The notes: generated by a model from the sequence alone, not told the origin. A stretch of DNA of 64,000 nucleotides from JAGOMX01 sp041738135 (GCA_041738135.1 JBGSQK010000017.1:23021-87020), one strand, 5' to 3'; shown: positions 44,372 through 53,993, counted from the first letter of the stretch. Made by a program: numbers and translations.

Positions 44372-44386
44372 TTAAGAGACAATTAG
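44372..44386. promoter_or_regulatory. near-consensus CtrA box before the outer-membrane protein gene
   Basis: TTAA (44372-44375), 7 nt, TTAG (44383-44386) matches 7 of 8 CtrA positions. It lies 48 nt upstream of the ATG at 44434. The surrounding sequence is AT-rich, so chance is possible. Confidence 0.3.
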
Positions 44387-44433
44387 AGATAATTTAGCCA
44401 CTAAATCGTTTCTTATATAGAGAGCCGTGAAAA

Positions 44434-45180
44434 ATGAAAAAAATACTGTATCTTCCACTTTTGCTTTTAGCTGCCGAAGCGTCTGCTAATGGAAACTATT
44501 CCGCACCAATGCCGGCGCCAGCTGCGGAAGCACCTAAGATGTCCTCACCTTGGGGTCTGTATGCTGGCCTTTCAGCTGGTGGTATTGCCATGCGTGGCCA
44601 TAAAAAGCTCATTGAAAATATCCCCATCATTCCCTTGGTGCAAAACAGAGTTACCAATAGCCAAGCTCGGGACAATGCCGCTCGTTTTGATGGCTATTTA
44701 GGAGGTTCCTGGAATATCCCTGATACGAATATGGTCATTGGCTTAGAAACATTTGGTTCTTATGCAGATCTTAAGAATAAAGATACAAACACCGTTCCTG
44801 TTATCGGCGGTGGCTTCAGCACCGTTTCAACAGAGTGGTCTACTAAATATTCATTGGGTGCCGATTTCCGCCATTCTTACAATTTGAGCCCCTTGGATCA
44901 GGTGTATGCCCTTGTCGGCACGGAATATCGTAAATTCAAATTGGGGTATACGGATCTAGCAAACAGAGCCAATAGGTCAAAAAATGCTTGGGGTTTCGAT
45001 TGGGGATTAGGTTATGAACATCGATTCGGTAACTCTTCATTCGGTTTAAGATTTAAACAAAGCCTATTCGGATCAACTAAATTTAAGTTTAATGTTCCTG
45101 TGAACACTAGAGACACAGGCACAATAAGGCCTCGTTTCTATTCACTTATGCTGACCTATAAGTATAATTTCATGGGATAA
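44434..45180 (+). CDS. outer-membrane beta-barrel protein (OmpA/opacity-porin type)
   Basis: 248 residues. A signal peptide ends at SANG (about residue 19). A Pro/Ala linker is followed by an eight-strand-like barrel: alternating polar and aromatic strands such as GLYAGLSAGGIAM, FDGYLGGSWN, MVIGLETFGSYADL, and a C-terminal strand ending YKYNFMG. The family resembles small surface-antigen porins of Alphaproteobacteria. It is a monocistronic gene with a hairpin after it. Confidence 0.85.
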   Translation: MKKILYLPLLLLAAEASANGNYSAPMPAPAAEAPKMSSPWGLYAGLSAGGIAMRGHKKLIENIPIIPLVQNRVTNSQARDNAARFDGYLGGSWNIPDTNMVIGLETFGSYADLKNKDTNTVPVIGGGFSTVSTEWSTKYSLGADFRHSYNLSPLDQVYALVGTEYRKFKLGYTDLANRANRSKNAWGFDWGLGYEHRFGNSSFGLRFKQSLFGSTKFKFNVPVNTRDTGTIRPRFYSLMLTYKYNFMG

Positions 45181-45211
45181 AGAACAGAGTTGATAAGTAG
45201 CAAATGAGAAT

Positions 45212-45242
45212 ACTCAGCAACGCCGAAATTCAGTTGCTGAGT
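45212..45242 (+). terminator. hairpin after the outer-membrane protein gene, probable terminator
   Basis: ACTCAGCAAC (45212-45221) and GTTGCTGAGT (45233-45242) form a perfect 10-bp stem with an 11-nt loop, 32 nt after the stop. Only a short T-poor tail (CTTATCATT) follows, so termination may be Rho-assisted or the stem may protect the mRNA end. Confidence 0.55.
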
Positions 45243-45429
45243 CTTATCATTAGGCATTCTGATCATTAATCCTCACGCCTATACCCCTGCTTGAATCAAT
45301 AGAATTTTCGCTAATATGTCAAGCGCCTCACCTCACAGTTTTTTGCCATCAATCGTCGATTTTATATTTATAGAGCTGCGATCTAAAACAATAAAAGTAA
45401 TGTGTAATAATAAAAATCGCATATACCTC

Positions 45430-45489
45430 TTGACAAAGTTGACAATTGGTCATATATGAGATAGGAGACAGTGTGGTACAGTCTCATAT
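45430..45489 (+). promoter_or_regulatory. promoter with overlapping inverted repeat before the repeat-bearing exported protein
   Basis: TTGACA (45430-45435) is 17 nt from TATATG (45453-45458). ATATGAGA (45454-45461) and TCTCATAT (45482-45489) form 8-bp arms starting inside the -10, so a bound protein or an early RNA hairpin could control the gene at 45553. A second TTGACA lies at 45439. Apart from this and the hairpin at 45212, the 372-nt gap from 45181 shows nothing. Confidence 0.5.
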
Positions 45490-45552
45490 TTGTTTATTAA
45501 ATTGCTTGTTTACTCTAAGAATGGACGAGCATTGTTATAGAGGATTAATTTT

Positions 45553-47289
45553 ATGTATAACTCATTAAAACTATCAGTATCAGTTTTTGGTTTGGGTTTA
45601 GCCCTTGCTTCAAACGTTTCGGCATCCTATGAAGAGATCTATCTTGCCAATATGGCGCGTGCGCAACAAGCGCAGCCAGTACAATTGCCTCATCAAGGGG
45701 TAATCGTACAACAGCAACCTGTACAACCAAGGCTCCGAGTTCCGGTTATGCAGCCGCCTGTTGCACCAGTTCAGCAACCAAGGCCCGCATCTCCTGTAGC
45801 ACCTGCTGCCAGAGAGGCACCTGTACAACGTGATGCACAAGCAGCGCCCGCACCTCACCGTGCACCAGTGGTTACAGCTGTGCATGTGGAACAAACAGAA
45901 GCTGTAGCACCTGCTGCGCAGATGTTTGAAATAATACAAGGTCCGGCTCCTCAAATGCCACAGGCTGCGTCTACTGCTCCTGCGCAACGTGTTGTCATTG
46001 AGGAAAAAGAACTCATCTTAAAGGCTCCACAGATTTTGGAACTACCTCCACGCCCGCGCTTGCTTCAAGCGGTGGAACGCTTTATTGCGCCTAGAGTTGC
46101 TCAAGTAGCTATTGAGGAAGAAGTGCAAGGTCTCGTTGAAGAAACCATTGAAAATGCTGGAATCGACAATTATGTTGAGCAAGAATTGGTTTTGAAACCC
46201 TCTATGGTTTTCCATTTTCAATCTGCTAAACCTGAAAACGCAGAAATGCAAGGCTTAGTAGAAGAAACCATTGAAAATGCTGGAATCGACAATTATGTGG
46301 AACAAGACTTGATTCTGAAGCCTACTGTCGTTTCTCATTTTCAGTCAGCGAGCCCAGAAAGCGAAGTCACTACAATTATGAGACAACTGGACGACGCTCG
46401 TTCCGCAAGAAGTGAAGCCCGTGCAGCTCGTGTAGCGGCAAGAGCACTTGAAGAACAAAACGCTGAAATCGCGCGTAATGAATCCCTGGCTCGTCAAAGG
46501 CAAGCAGAGCAACGTAGAGTCAGACAAGCAGCTAGAGAAGCAGAGGCAGCAAAGGAAGCCAAAAAGAACGAAGTCGTTGAGCTTGCTGATAGAATTAGGC
46601 AAGAACGTGCGAGCCGAGTAGTTGTGGCAGAAAAAACCGAAGAATCTAGAAAGTCGCCTGTAGATGTACTTCTTGAGGCCTTTGAAGCTCCGGTAAATGA
46701 TGCCCAAGTAGAAGGCGAAGTACAACTGATCGATGATCCTGAGCATGCTGACTTAGATGCAAAATTGAAGGCAATACTTGCAGCAAGCTCTCCTTTGAGC
46801 TCAATCTCTTCAAGCGTCGTATCGGTTGCTGAAGAATCACAAGTGAACTCACTAAATGCTTCTCTCTTGGGATCTTTCGTGAGTGACACAGGTTCACTGA
46901 ATTCTTCAGTTAATTTCCCCAATGGCGCGCCCAATGGATTGTCGAAGGAATTAAATGATCAATTGATGATTGCAATTTCTGAAAGTACTCCAGTAGAGCC
47001 AACGATTGCTGTAGGTTTGCCATATGAAATGCTCGATGATTATCTCGCAAGAGATGCGAAAGTAGATACGTTCGTTGATCTGGCTTCAAAGCTTGAGGGA
47101 GACTTCAAAGTTTCTTTGTATGGTTATGATTCAGAAGGAACGATGATCTATGAAGATGAGTTGGCTGATTACGAAAACAACGAACATTTAACTCTTCGCA
47201 GAGCTTTAAGAGAAGTTCGTAAAAATAACAGAATGCTTGAGGACAAGAATAAAGTAAAGTTCTTATCCTTCGCAGCTAAGTCTGAATAA
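45553..47289 (+). CDS. exported protein with Pro/Gln-rich region, 41-residue repeats and coiled coil
   Basis: 578 residues, family not recognised. A signal peptide (KLSVSVFGLGLALASNVSA) is followed by a Pro/Gln/Ala-rich stretch (about 30-150) that is probably disordered. Two near-identical 41-residue repeats follow (about 190-271). Then comes an Arg/Glu/Ala-rich coiled coil (about 275-365) with many basic residues. The C-terminal 200 residues look like a small mixed domain ending in KVKFLSFAAKSE. AGAGGA precedes the ATG. A bidirectional terminator follows. A structural envelope or adhesion role is possible but not shown. Confidence 0.75.
   Translation: MYNSLKLSVSVFGLGLALASNVSASYEEIYLANMARAQQAQPVQLPHQGVIVQQQPVQPRLRVPVMQPPVAPVQQPRPASPVAPAAREAPVQRDAQAAPAPHRAPVVTAVHVEQTEAVAPAAQMFEIIQGPAPQMPQAASTAPAQRVVIEEKELILKAPQILELPPRPRLLQAVERFIAPRVAQVAIEEEVQGLVEETIENAGIDNYVEQELVLKPSMVFHFQSAKPENAEMQGLVEETIENAGIDNYVEQDLILKPTVVSHFQSASPESEVTTIMRQLDDARSARSEARAARVAARALEEQNAEIARNESLARQRQAEQRRVRQAAREAEAAKEAKKNEVVELADRIRQERASRVVVAEKTEESRKSPVDVLLEAFEAPVNDAQVEGEVQLIDDPEHADLDAKLKAILAASSPLSSISSSVVSVAEESQVNSLNASLLGSFVSDTGSLNSSVNFPNGAPNGLSKELNDQLMIAISESTPVEPTIAVGLPYEMLDDYLARDAKVDTFVDLASKLEGDFKVSLYGYDSEGTMIYEDELADYENNEHLTLRRALREVRKNNRMLEDKNKVKFLSFAAKSE
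46120..46365 (+). repeat. tandem 123-bp repeat inside the exported-protein gene
   Basis: Unit 1 (46120-46242) and unit 2 (46243-46365) encode 41 residues each, with the core GLVEETIENAGIDNYVEQ identical in both and the DNA identical over about 38 nt. A third, decayed copy may precede them (EEKELILKAPQI resembles EQELVLKPSMV). The near-identity points to recent duplication. Confidence 0.88.
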
Positions 47290-47302
47290 TATCTAACCCA
47301 CG

Positions 47303-47339
47303 AAAAAACCACCCCTTTCCTAAGGGGTGGTTTTTTTTT
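47303..47339. terminator. bidirectional intrinsic terminator
   Basis: CCACCCCTT (47309-47317) pairs with AAGGGGTGG (47322-47330) around TCCT. Nine T follow on the plus strand, and six A precede the stem, giving a T-run on the minus strand. It separates the convergent exported-protein gene and suhB. Confidence 0.93.
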
Positions 47340-47351
47340 GCTCTAAAATCC

Positions 47352-48185
47352 CTAAACGGTCTTTTTCTGCACCTCTGTCTGAATCTCCCCCAATACTTTA
47401 CATAAAGTTGGGTGTAGAAATTCATTGCTGGCAATAATGGAATCTGCATGCAGCACATCAGGGTTACGTGTCACATCGGTGACATAACCACCTGCCTCCC
47501 GTACCAAAAGCATACCCGCCGCCACATCCCATGGTTCAAAACGCAAGTGCCAGAATCCATCCAGACGACCTGCGGCCAAATAGGCCATGTCCAGCGATAT
47601 GGATCCCATGTTGCGGATGGAGGTAATGCTAGGTCCCACCTTTTGAATTTGATGCATCACATCTAAAAATGCTGACTTATCCTTAACAGGCATACCCGTT
47701 GCCAGTAACGCTTCATCAGGATTGCGGCGATTAGAAACCCGCAGACGCTTGTTATTCAAAAAAGCACCACGGCCTTTTTCCGTAAAAAACATTTCATCCC
47801 TGATAGGGTCATAAATGATTCCCGCCACAATCTCATTTTGGCGTTGCAAAGCGACTGATATGGAAAAATGCGGTAAACCGTGTAAGAAGTTGGTTGTTCC
47901 ATCCAAAGGATCTATAATCCATGTATGGTTGCAATCCTCACCCTTAATTTCCGCACCCTCTTCGAACAAAAAGCCAAACTTAGGACGAGCCTTCATCAGC
48001 TCCACCTTCAGAATCTCCTCGGAGGCTCTATCCGCATTGGTCACAAAATTACCTGGACCTTTGCGGGAGACCTGTAAGTTTTCGATTTCACCGAAGTCAC
48101 GAATGAGGCGCTTTCCTGCTTTATAGACAGCGCGGCTCATGACGTTCAGAAGGGGAGATTCCCCAGCAAGAGGCTGATTATTCAT
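47352..48185 (-). CDS. suhB: inositol-1-monophosphatase family protein
   Basis: 277 residues, Mg-dependent phosphatase fold. Metal-binding motifs are EEGAEIKG, IIDPLDGTTNFLHG and the C-terminal EPWDVAAGMLLVREAGG. SuhB proteins dephosphorylate inositol-1-phosphate and, in enterobacteria, also act with transcription antitermination factors. It follows efp by 2 nt, so the two are cotranscribed. Confidence 0.93.
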   Translation of the reverse strand: MNNQPLAGESPLLNVMSRAVYKAGKRLIRDFGEIENLQVSRKGPGNFVTNADRASEEILKVELMKARPKFGFLFEEGAEIKGEDCNHTWIIDPLDGTTNFLHGLPHFSISVALQRQNEIVAGIIYDPIRDEMFFTEKGRGAFLNNKRLRVSNRRNPDEALLATGMPVKDKSAFLDVMHQIQKVGPSITSIRNMGSISLDMAYLAAGRLDGFWHLRFEPWDVAAGMLLVREAGGYVTDVTRNPDVLHADSIIASNEFLHPTLCKVLGEIQTEVQKKTV

Positions 48186-48187
48186 AC

Positions 48188-48754
48188 TTAATCCTTGGCC
48201 CGCTCAACGTATGTGCGGTCAACTGTATTCACAACCACACGAGTTCCCGCATCAATATGAGGCGGAACCATAATACGTACGCCATTTTCAAGCAAGGCAG
48301 GCTTAAATGAAGATGTGGCTGTTTGTCCCTTAATAACAGGCTCAGATTCCGTAATGGTCATTACAACTGTGTCAGGCAAGGTAATACTGATGGTTTCGCC
48401 TTCATAGCTAGAAACCTTTACGACCATACCTTCTTGTAAAAAGTCGCCCGCATCCCCAACTATATTGGGGCCCAAAACCACCTGTTCATAATTTTCCTGA
48501 TTCATGAAAGTGTATGCATCACCTTCAGTGAACAAATATTGGTAGTCATGATCATCGAGACGTACGCGCTCAACAGTCTCCGTCGAGCGAAAACGCTCGT
48601 TAGACTTAGTCCCATCGCGAATATCTTTCAATTCCACTTGCGCATATGCACCGCCCTTACCAGGCTTTACGTGCTCGGCCTTAACACATGTCCACAACCG
48701 ATTGTTATGCTCAATAACATTACCGGGACGTACTTCGTTACCGTTGATTTTCAT
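48188..48754 (-). CDS. efp: translation elongation factor P
   Basis: 188 residues with the three beta-barrel domains of EF-P; it relieves ribosome stalling at polyproline. The modifiable Lys is at about 33 in KPGKGGAYAQ. The C-terminal signature GVRIMVPPHIDAGTRVVVNT is present. AGAGGT precedes the ATG. No EpmA/EpmB genes are in the window, so the modification state is unknown. Pro-rich exported proteins nearby in the genome would depend on EF-P. Confidence 0.97.
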   Translation of the reverse strand: MKINGNEVRPGNVIEHNNRLWTCVKAEHVKPGKGGAYAQVELKDIRDGTKSNERFRSTETVERVRLDDHDYQYLFTEGDAYTFMNQENYEQVVLGPNIVGDAGDFLQEGMVVKVSSYEGETISITLPDTVVMTITESEPVIKGQTATSSFKPALLENGVRIMVPPHIDAGTRVVVNTVDRTYVERAKD

Positions 48755-48854
48755 GGTCTACCTCTTGTTCCATAATTAGTTCTACTCTTTTATCCCGAGA
48801 CGACCATAATTGCAAGCTTTATGGGAAAGTAAGGCAATATCTATGTTGGTCGCA

Positions 48855-48878
48855 TGCGCAAAGCGCTTTTTTTGCGCA
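48855..48878. other. stem-loop upstream of efp
   Basis: TGCGCAAA (48855-48862) and TTTGCGCA (48871-48878) form an 8-bp stem around GCGCTTTT. It lies 100 nt upstream of the efp start and before tRNA-Ser. There is no T-run outside the stem. The role is unclear. Confidence 0.4.
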
Positions 48879-49000
48879 GATGAAATTTTCACGAAGCTGA
48901 TAATTTAGATTTTGCAGGATTTAATATATAGATACAGAATTAAGAGATCAGACATTTAAGCTTGCGATCTCCCCCTATTTTCGCTAGTTTGGTGCCTGCC

Positions 49001-49090
49001 GGAGGGATGCCAGAGTGGTCGATCGGGGCGGTCTCGAAAACCGTTGTGCATGCGAATGCACCGTGGGTTCGAATCCCACTCCCTCCGCCA
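49001..49090 (+). tRNA. tRNA-Ser (anticodon CGA)
   Basis: A 90-nt cloverleaf with encoded CCA. The acceptor GGAGGGA pairs with the TCCCTCC side, the anticodon loop is CTCGAAA, the variable arm is long (TGTGCATGCGAATGCACC), and the T arm contains GTTCGAATC. Confidence 0.97.
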
Positions 49091-49122
49091 GTTTTCGCGC
49101 TACGAGCTTCAGCTGGGAGGCC

Positions 49123-52100
49123 TTACTTAAGCATATTCCTCAACTTCGGCAACAACCAGTCTTGGAAATCTCTTACGTAGCTAAATATGACAGGAACGAA
49201 GACTAGACTTAAAGTAGTAGATGAAATAAGTCCACCTATTACGGCAATCGCCAAGGGGGCCCTGAACGAAGCCCCGCTTGAACCTAATCCAAGGGCCAAT
49301 GGCATCATACCCGCTAACATGGCGATACTAGTCATAAGTATGGGGCGGGCGCGTACTAAGGCGGCTTGAATGATTGCTTCGCGGCGGGGCACTCCTCGAC
49401 GGATAAGTTCGAGCATATAGTCCACGAGCAAAATAGAGTTTTTATCAGCAATACCCATAAGCATAAGAATACCTATAAAAGCAGGCGTCGTTAGCTCAGT
49501 TCCGGTGAGTAATAGCATAATAAAGGCACCCCCGATGGAAAGGGGGAGTGCTACCATTCTTGTAAATGGCTGAATCCAATCTCTATAAAGTAACACCTGT
49601 AGGGCATAAACCATCAACAGCCCAAAACCGATGGCAAGAGTAAAACCGTAAATCAACTCGCTGAGCACTTCCACGTCACCTGTTTGACGCACCGAAATAC
49701 CTTCGGGAAGCTTCTGCATGATTGGTAATTTATAGATTTTATCGATGGCATCACCTAAGGAAATTCCATTCAGATTGGCTTCCAAGGAAATTTTACGTTC
49801 ACGATCATTTCTTTCTATTTTGCTTGGACCCGTTTCAAAAGTTATGCTGGCTATGGCTGAGAGTGGAACACTGCCCCCCTTGCTGGACGGTATTTTTAAG
49901 TTCTCTAACAGATCAAGGGATTGAAAAGATGCTTCTGGAAATCGCACACGTATGGGGATCTGACGATTGTTAGAATTAAACTTAGCCAGGTTTGAGTCTA
50001 GATCACCTATGGTAGCAATACGTATGGCATCGCTTATAGCTTCCACCGTGATCCCTAGTTCAGCTGCTTTTGCAAAATCAGGGGCGATGACTATCTCTGG
50101 CTGTAGTAAACTGGCAGTTGAACCCACACTGCTTAATTGCGGCATCTGACGCATGTGCGCCTCAACCTCTTGCGTTACCTTTGTCAAAGCTTCAGGATTT
50201 TCACCAACAAAAACCAAAGAAATATCTTTACTGCCCGAGTCATTTGCAAAATTGATTCTAATGTCCGGAATCGTTTTAAGTTCAGGCAAAACCATGTTTT
50301 CAAATTGCCTTTGATCCATTGCCCTGTCTTCTTTAGGAACCAATTTGATACTTAAGTTAGCTGTGTTAACACCAGTAAGACTGCGTCCACTTGAAGTAGA
50401 AATCCTTCCAGATGCAACACCACCATTAACCGTGCTCAAAATGTATCTAACCTCTTTGTGCTTTTTCAATATGGCTGATACTTTCTCCGCAGCCTTTTCC
50501 GTTTGCTGTAATGTGGAGCCTATAGGTAGCTCAATGGTTAAATTCGATTGCCCTAGATCAGTATAGGGCAAAAATCCCGTTGAAAGCAGAGGAATTAAAC
50601 TGATTGAAAAAATCATACTGAAAGCTGCAATACCCATGGTTGTCAGACGATTAGATAACGTCCATTCCAGTAAACGATGGTATTGCTTATGGAAATAACC
50701 TGATTCTACATCCTCTTCTTCAGGGGGGGATTTTAACAAGTAGGCTGCCAACATGGGAGTTAGCATACGAGCAACGACTAATGAGCAAAACGCAGCCATA
50801 GCCACCGTCAAACCAAACTGTCTGAAATATTGGCCGACAACCCCTGGCATGAAACTAACTGGCGTAAAAACGGCACAGATAACAAGCGTAGTTGCAACAA
50901 CGGCTAGGCCAATCTCATCTGAAGCATCCATAGATGCTTTATAAGGGCTCTTCCCTTCTCGCATGTGCCTGTGAATATTTTCAATTTCTACTATGGCGTC
51001 ATCAACCAGTACTCCAGTAACGAGGGCTATGGAAAGCAATGTGATTGTATTTAGCGTATAGTCTAACAGATACATCAACAAAAATGTGGGTATAATGGAT
51101 AGAGGAATGGCCAGAGCCGCAATAACAGTCGCACGTCGATCTCTCAAGAATATAAATACAACGAGAATAGTAAGAATGGCTCCCTCAATAAAATTCTCCA
51201 TGGTAGACTCGTATTGCTCTAATGTCAGATCCACCACGGAAAAAAGATCCTTGATGATAACACCGGGATATTTAACTCGAAGCTCCTCTAGTTTTTCTTT
51301 AACATGATCAGCAACAGTTACTTCACTGGCCCCCTTTGCACGGAACAATACGATAACCATGGCAGGTTTTCCATCCAAACGGGTGGATGATCTGGACTCG
51401 GCCGAGCCGTCCGTTATGGTGCCCAAATCAGAAAGTTTGACTGTCCGGCCATTATCCAGCGGAATCCTAGTCTCTTTCAACAAATCTACTGTTTTAACAT
51501 TGCCCTCGGTTCGCAAAGAATACTCGGTGCCTTCCAAAGTTATCCTTCCACCAGGAAGATTGATATTCGTTTGCGCCAGTTGTCTGCTGATATATGAAGC
51601 TGAAACACCAAGAGCTGATAATTTTGCTGGATCAAGCGTGATGGTTATCTCGTGCTCTATGCCTCCTTGTCTGCGCAGGTCACCCATTCCGGGCAGCGAG
51701 AGAAATTCCCGCCTTAAAGTATCGTCCACAAACCAGCTGAGCTCTTCTCGTTTCATTTCGGGAGCTTCAACCGTATAGATAAGAATAGCCCCAGCATCAA
51801 TATCAAATCGCGAAACGATTGGCTCTAGTATAGTCCTAGGTAGTTGATCCCTTATGCTTGCTACAGCATCTCGACAATCGTTTACTGCTCTGTCAAAGGG
51901 CACTTCCAAATGAAATTCAACGGTGGTGTTTGATAACCCTTCTGAAATACTGGAATAAATATGCTTTACACCCTGCAGCCCCGCAAGAATGCTTTCTACC
52001 TTCTTGGTGATTTGTGTTTCGATTTCTTCAGGCGATGCACCAGGTTGAACAATTCTAACGTTGACCAGGGGCACAACGACGGCTGGGTAATTGGTAATAG

Positions 52101-52203
52101 CTAACAACTTGAAACTAATCAAGCCAGCTATGGTTAATACCAAAAACAAGACAATAGGTGGAATTGGATTCCGAATGGACCACGTGGATAGTGGCATAGC
52201 CAT
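49123..52203 (-). CDS. RND-family efflux pump, inner-membrane transporter
   Basis: 1026 residues, HAE1-like or heavy-metal/multidrug RND. Twelve TM helices in two halves are separated by large periplasmic loops. The proton-relay segment ALVTGVLVDDAIVEIENI (TM4) and the TM10-11 region GILMLMGIADKNSILLVDYM are intact. It starts 1 nt after the gene for its adaptor. No outer-membrane TolC gene is adjacent. The substrate cannot be inferred. Confidence 0.95.
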   Translation of the reverse strand: MAMPLSTWSIRNPIPPIVLFLVLTIAGLISFKLLAITNYPAVVVPLVNVRIVQPGASPEEIETQITKKVESILAGLQGVKHIYSSISEGLSNTTVEFHLEVPFDRAVNDCRDAVASIRDQLPRTILEPIVSRFDIDAGAILIYTVEAPEMKREELSWFVDDTLRREFLSLPGMGDLRRQGGIEHEITITLDPAKLSALGVSASYISRQLAQTNINLPGGRITLEGTEYSLRTEGNVKTVDLLKETRIPLDNGRTVKLSDLGTITDGSAESRSSTRLDGKPAMVIVLFRAKGASEVTVADHVKEKLEELRVKYPGVIIKDLFSVVDLTLEQYESTMENFIEGAILTILVVFIFLRDRRATVIAALAIPLSIIPTFLLMYLLDYTLNTITLLSIALVTGVLVDDAIVEIENIHRHMREGKSPYKASMDASDEIGLAVVATTLVICAVFTPVSFMPGVVGQYFRQFGLTVAMAAFCSLVVARMLTPMLAAYLLKSPPEEEDVESGYFHKQYHRLLEWTLSNRLTTMGIAAFSMIFSISLIPLLSTGFLPYTDLGQSNLTIELPIGSTLQQTEKAAEKVSAILKKHKEVRYILSTVNGGVASGRISTSSGRSLTGVNTANLSIKLVPKEDRAMDQRQFENMVLPELKTIPDIRINFANDSGSKDISLVFVGENPEALTKVTQEVEAHMRQMPQLSSVGSTASLLQPEIVIAPDFAKAAELGITVEAISDAIRIATIGDLDSNLAKFNSNNRQIPIRVRFPEASFQSLDLLENLKIPSSKGGSVPLSAIASITFETGPSKIERNDRERKISLEANLNGISLGDAIDKIYKLPIMQKLPEGISVRQTGDVEVLSELIYGFTLAIGFGLLMVYALQVLLYRDWIQPFTRMVALPLSIGGAFIMLLLTGTELTTPAFIGILMLMGIADKNSILLVDYMLELIRRGVPRREAIIQAALVRARPILMTSIAMLAGMMPLALGLGSSGASFRAPLAIAVIGGLISSTTLSLVFVPVIFSYVRDFQDWLLPKLRNMLK

Positions 52204-52204
52204 G

Positions 52205-53245
52205 TTACTTGGTCTCCATAGTATTCACATGCTCGCCTTCTTTAATAAACGCACCAGCTTTTGCTATGACTGTTAAGTTTGCTGGGATAGGTTCTATCAG
52301 AACTGAATCTGTTGTCCTAAATTTAATCTTGACCGGTAACTTGGAGGCTATATTCCCCTTATTTAGTTGCCAAACAAAATGACCGCTATCATCCTCCTGT
52401 ATTGCTGTGGCCGGAAGCGAAAAACCGTCGATTTTACCTAAAGTTATGATCGCATTGCCGAATAATCCAATAGGAAGCGACTTGATTTGTTTTAACGTAA
52501 TCCTAATCAAAACTGTTCTTTTTGCCGTATCAACAGACGGCTTGACTAAACGAATCTCGCCCTGGATGGGTGTCTCATTGCCGGTTAGTGTTACCATCGT
52601 TGTTTGACCCACTTTCAACTTAGATATGTCCGCCTCTGGGACATTGGCTTCAAACTCGATCTCACCGTTGAGAGCTATATTAAATAATGCCTCATTGAAG
52701 TTAACTATTTCACCTATGTCGGCTTTCCGCTCGAATATGATTCCATCCGCAGGAGCCGTAATCTTGGAATGACTCAACTTCAATTTTGCGTCATCTAATC
52801 GGGCTTTAAAAGCTTCCATAACGGTTCGCTTTCGTGTCAAAGTGCCTTTACTGACATATCCGGTGTCTTTGAGCTTAGCAAGTCGTGAAAATTCGTCGTA
52901 TGCACCCTCGTACTCGCTCTTCAGCTGGTCTAACTGATGCGATAGGCTCTCGTCTTCAAGCTCAGCTAAAATTTGGCCCTTTTTAACTGTAGCACCAACA
53001 TCAGCAAGGACATTGACCACACGAACACCCGAAAGTTCCGTTATGACGATTATATTTTCTCGTGGAACAGTTACACCTGTGACATTTAATATATCATCCA
53101 AAGTTTTTTCTACGGGATGTACAACAGTGACCGTGAGAGTAGCCGATGATGGTGCAGCATCTTTTTTACTCTCAAAAAACCAGTGCACAATAAAATACAC
53201 GGCGGCCAATCCAAGAAAAATGAGAATTATTTTGTATTTATTCAT
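52205..53245 (-). CDS. RND efflux periplasmic adaptor (membrane fusion protein)
   Basis: 346 residues. An N-terminal TM anchor or signal (KIILIFLGLAAVYFIVHWFF) is followed by a lipoyl domain (NVLADVGATVKKGQILAELED), a coiled-coil hairpin, the second lipoyl half (LSHSKITAPADGIIFERKADIGEIV) and a beta-barrel. It links the RND pump to an outer-membrane channel. Confidence 0.95.
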   Translation of the reverse strand: MNKYKIILIFLGLAAVYFIVHWFFESKKDAAPSSATLTVTVVHPVEKTLDDILNVTGVTVPRENIIVITELSGVRVVNVLADVGATVKKGQILAELEDESLSHQLDQLKSEYEGAYDEFSRLAKLKDTGYVSKGTLTRKRTVMEAFKARLDDAKLKLSHSKITAPADGIIFERKADIGEIVNFNEALFNIALNGEIEFEANVPEADISKLKVGQTTMVTLTGNETPIQGEIRLVKPSVDTAKRTVLIRITLKQIKSLPIGLFGNAIITLGKIDGFSLPATAIQEDDSGHFVWQLNKGNIASKLPVKIKFRTTDSVLIEPIPANLTVIAKAGAFIKEGEHVNTMETK

Positions 53246-53375
53246 TTAGTTGAGCATGCCCTTTTATTATTCTTTATAAATCGCTCTTTAGGAGTCTAAA
53301 ATATTATAAGGTAGACAACTTAAAATACACTTAATTTTTGGGCGTTGTCGAATTTTAAACATACCTTTTGAATGA

Positions 53376-53993
53376 TCAAGAACCTAAGGGTAAGTAGGTT
53401 TGCTTTTGTTCGTTATAGCTATAAATCTGACCTTCCTTGATATCGAAAAACCATTCGTGGATTTCCAATTCTCCATTACAAACTTTCTGTTTTATCCATG
53501 GAAATTCCAGACAATTTTGATGTGAAAGGTGAATAGCAAGCTTGGCATATTCATCTGCATCTTCAGGGCCATGCTCACAAGCATGTTCTGTTTTAATGAT
53601 TTCCACCCAGCTGTTGATAAAGTCGTTTTGATTTGCCTCGCCTTTATTTAGTAAAGCCTGAATACCACCGCACTGGCTGTGACCAAGCAACACCAGGTGT
53701 TTGACTTTTAAAAAACAGACAGCAAACTCTAACGCCGCACTGGTACCATGATGCGCAGCGTCTTTTTCATAAGGGGGAACAATGTTGGCCACATTGCGAA
53801 CCACGAACAAATCCCCCGGGTCACATTGCAAAATCAGAGCCGGATCCACACGAGAATCACAGCAAGCAATCACCATGATCTCAGGTTGTTGACCATAACT
53901 TGACAGATACTGCATTACAGACGTGTCACCGTGTACATACTTGTCACGGAATTCCTCGTAGCCCTGTAGGATCTTCTTAAAATTACTGTCCAT
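53376..53993 (-). CDS. beta-class carbonic anhydrase
   Basis: 205 residues from the ATG at 53993, chosen because AAGGAG lies 7 nt upstream; the frame extends six codons further. Zinc ligands are Cys45 (CCDSRVDP), His105 and Cys108 (LGHSQCGG). The Asp-Arg dyad is in DSR. It interconverts CO2 and bicarbonate, supplying bicarbonate to AccC among others. Confidence 0.95.
   Translation of the reverse strand: MDSNFKKILQGYEEFRDKYVHGDTSVMQYLSSYGQQPEIMVIACCDSRVDPALILQCDPGDLFVVRNVANIVPPYEKDAAHHGTSAALEFAVCFLKVKHLVLLGHSQCGGIQALLNKGEANQNDFINSWVEIIKTEHACEHGPEDADEYAKLAIHLSHQNCLEFPWIKQKVCNGELEIHEWFFDIKEGQIYSYNEQKQTYLPLGS

Noticed and set aside
45610..45987. Long minus-strand frame rich in Arg, Cys and Leu opposite the Pro/Gln-rich region
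   Set aside because: It is a shadow of biased codon use in the real plus-strand gene, which has a signal peptide, RBS, promoter and terminator.
46139..46300. Repeats in the exported-protein gene as a possible CRISPR array
   Set aside because: There are only two units, they are contiguous without spacers, and they keep the reading frame, so they are a coding duplication.
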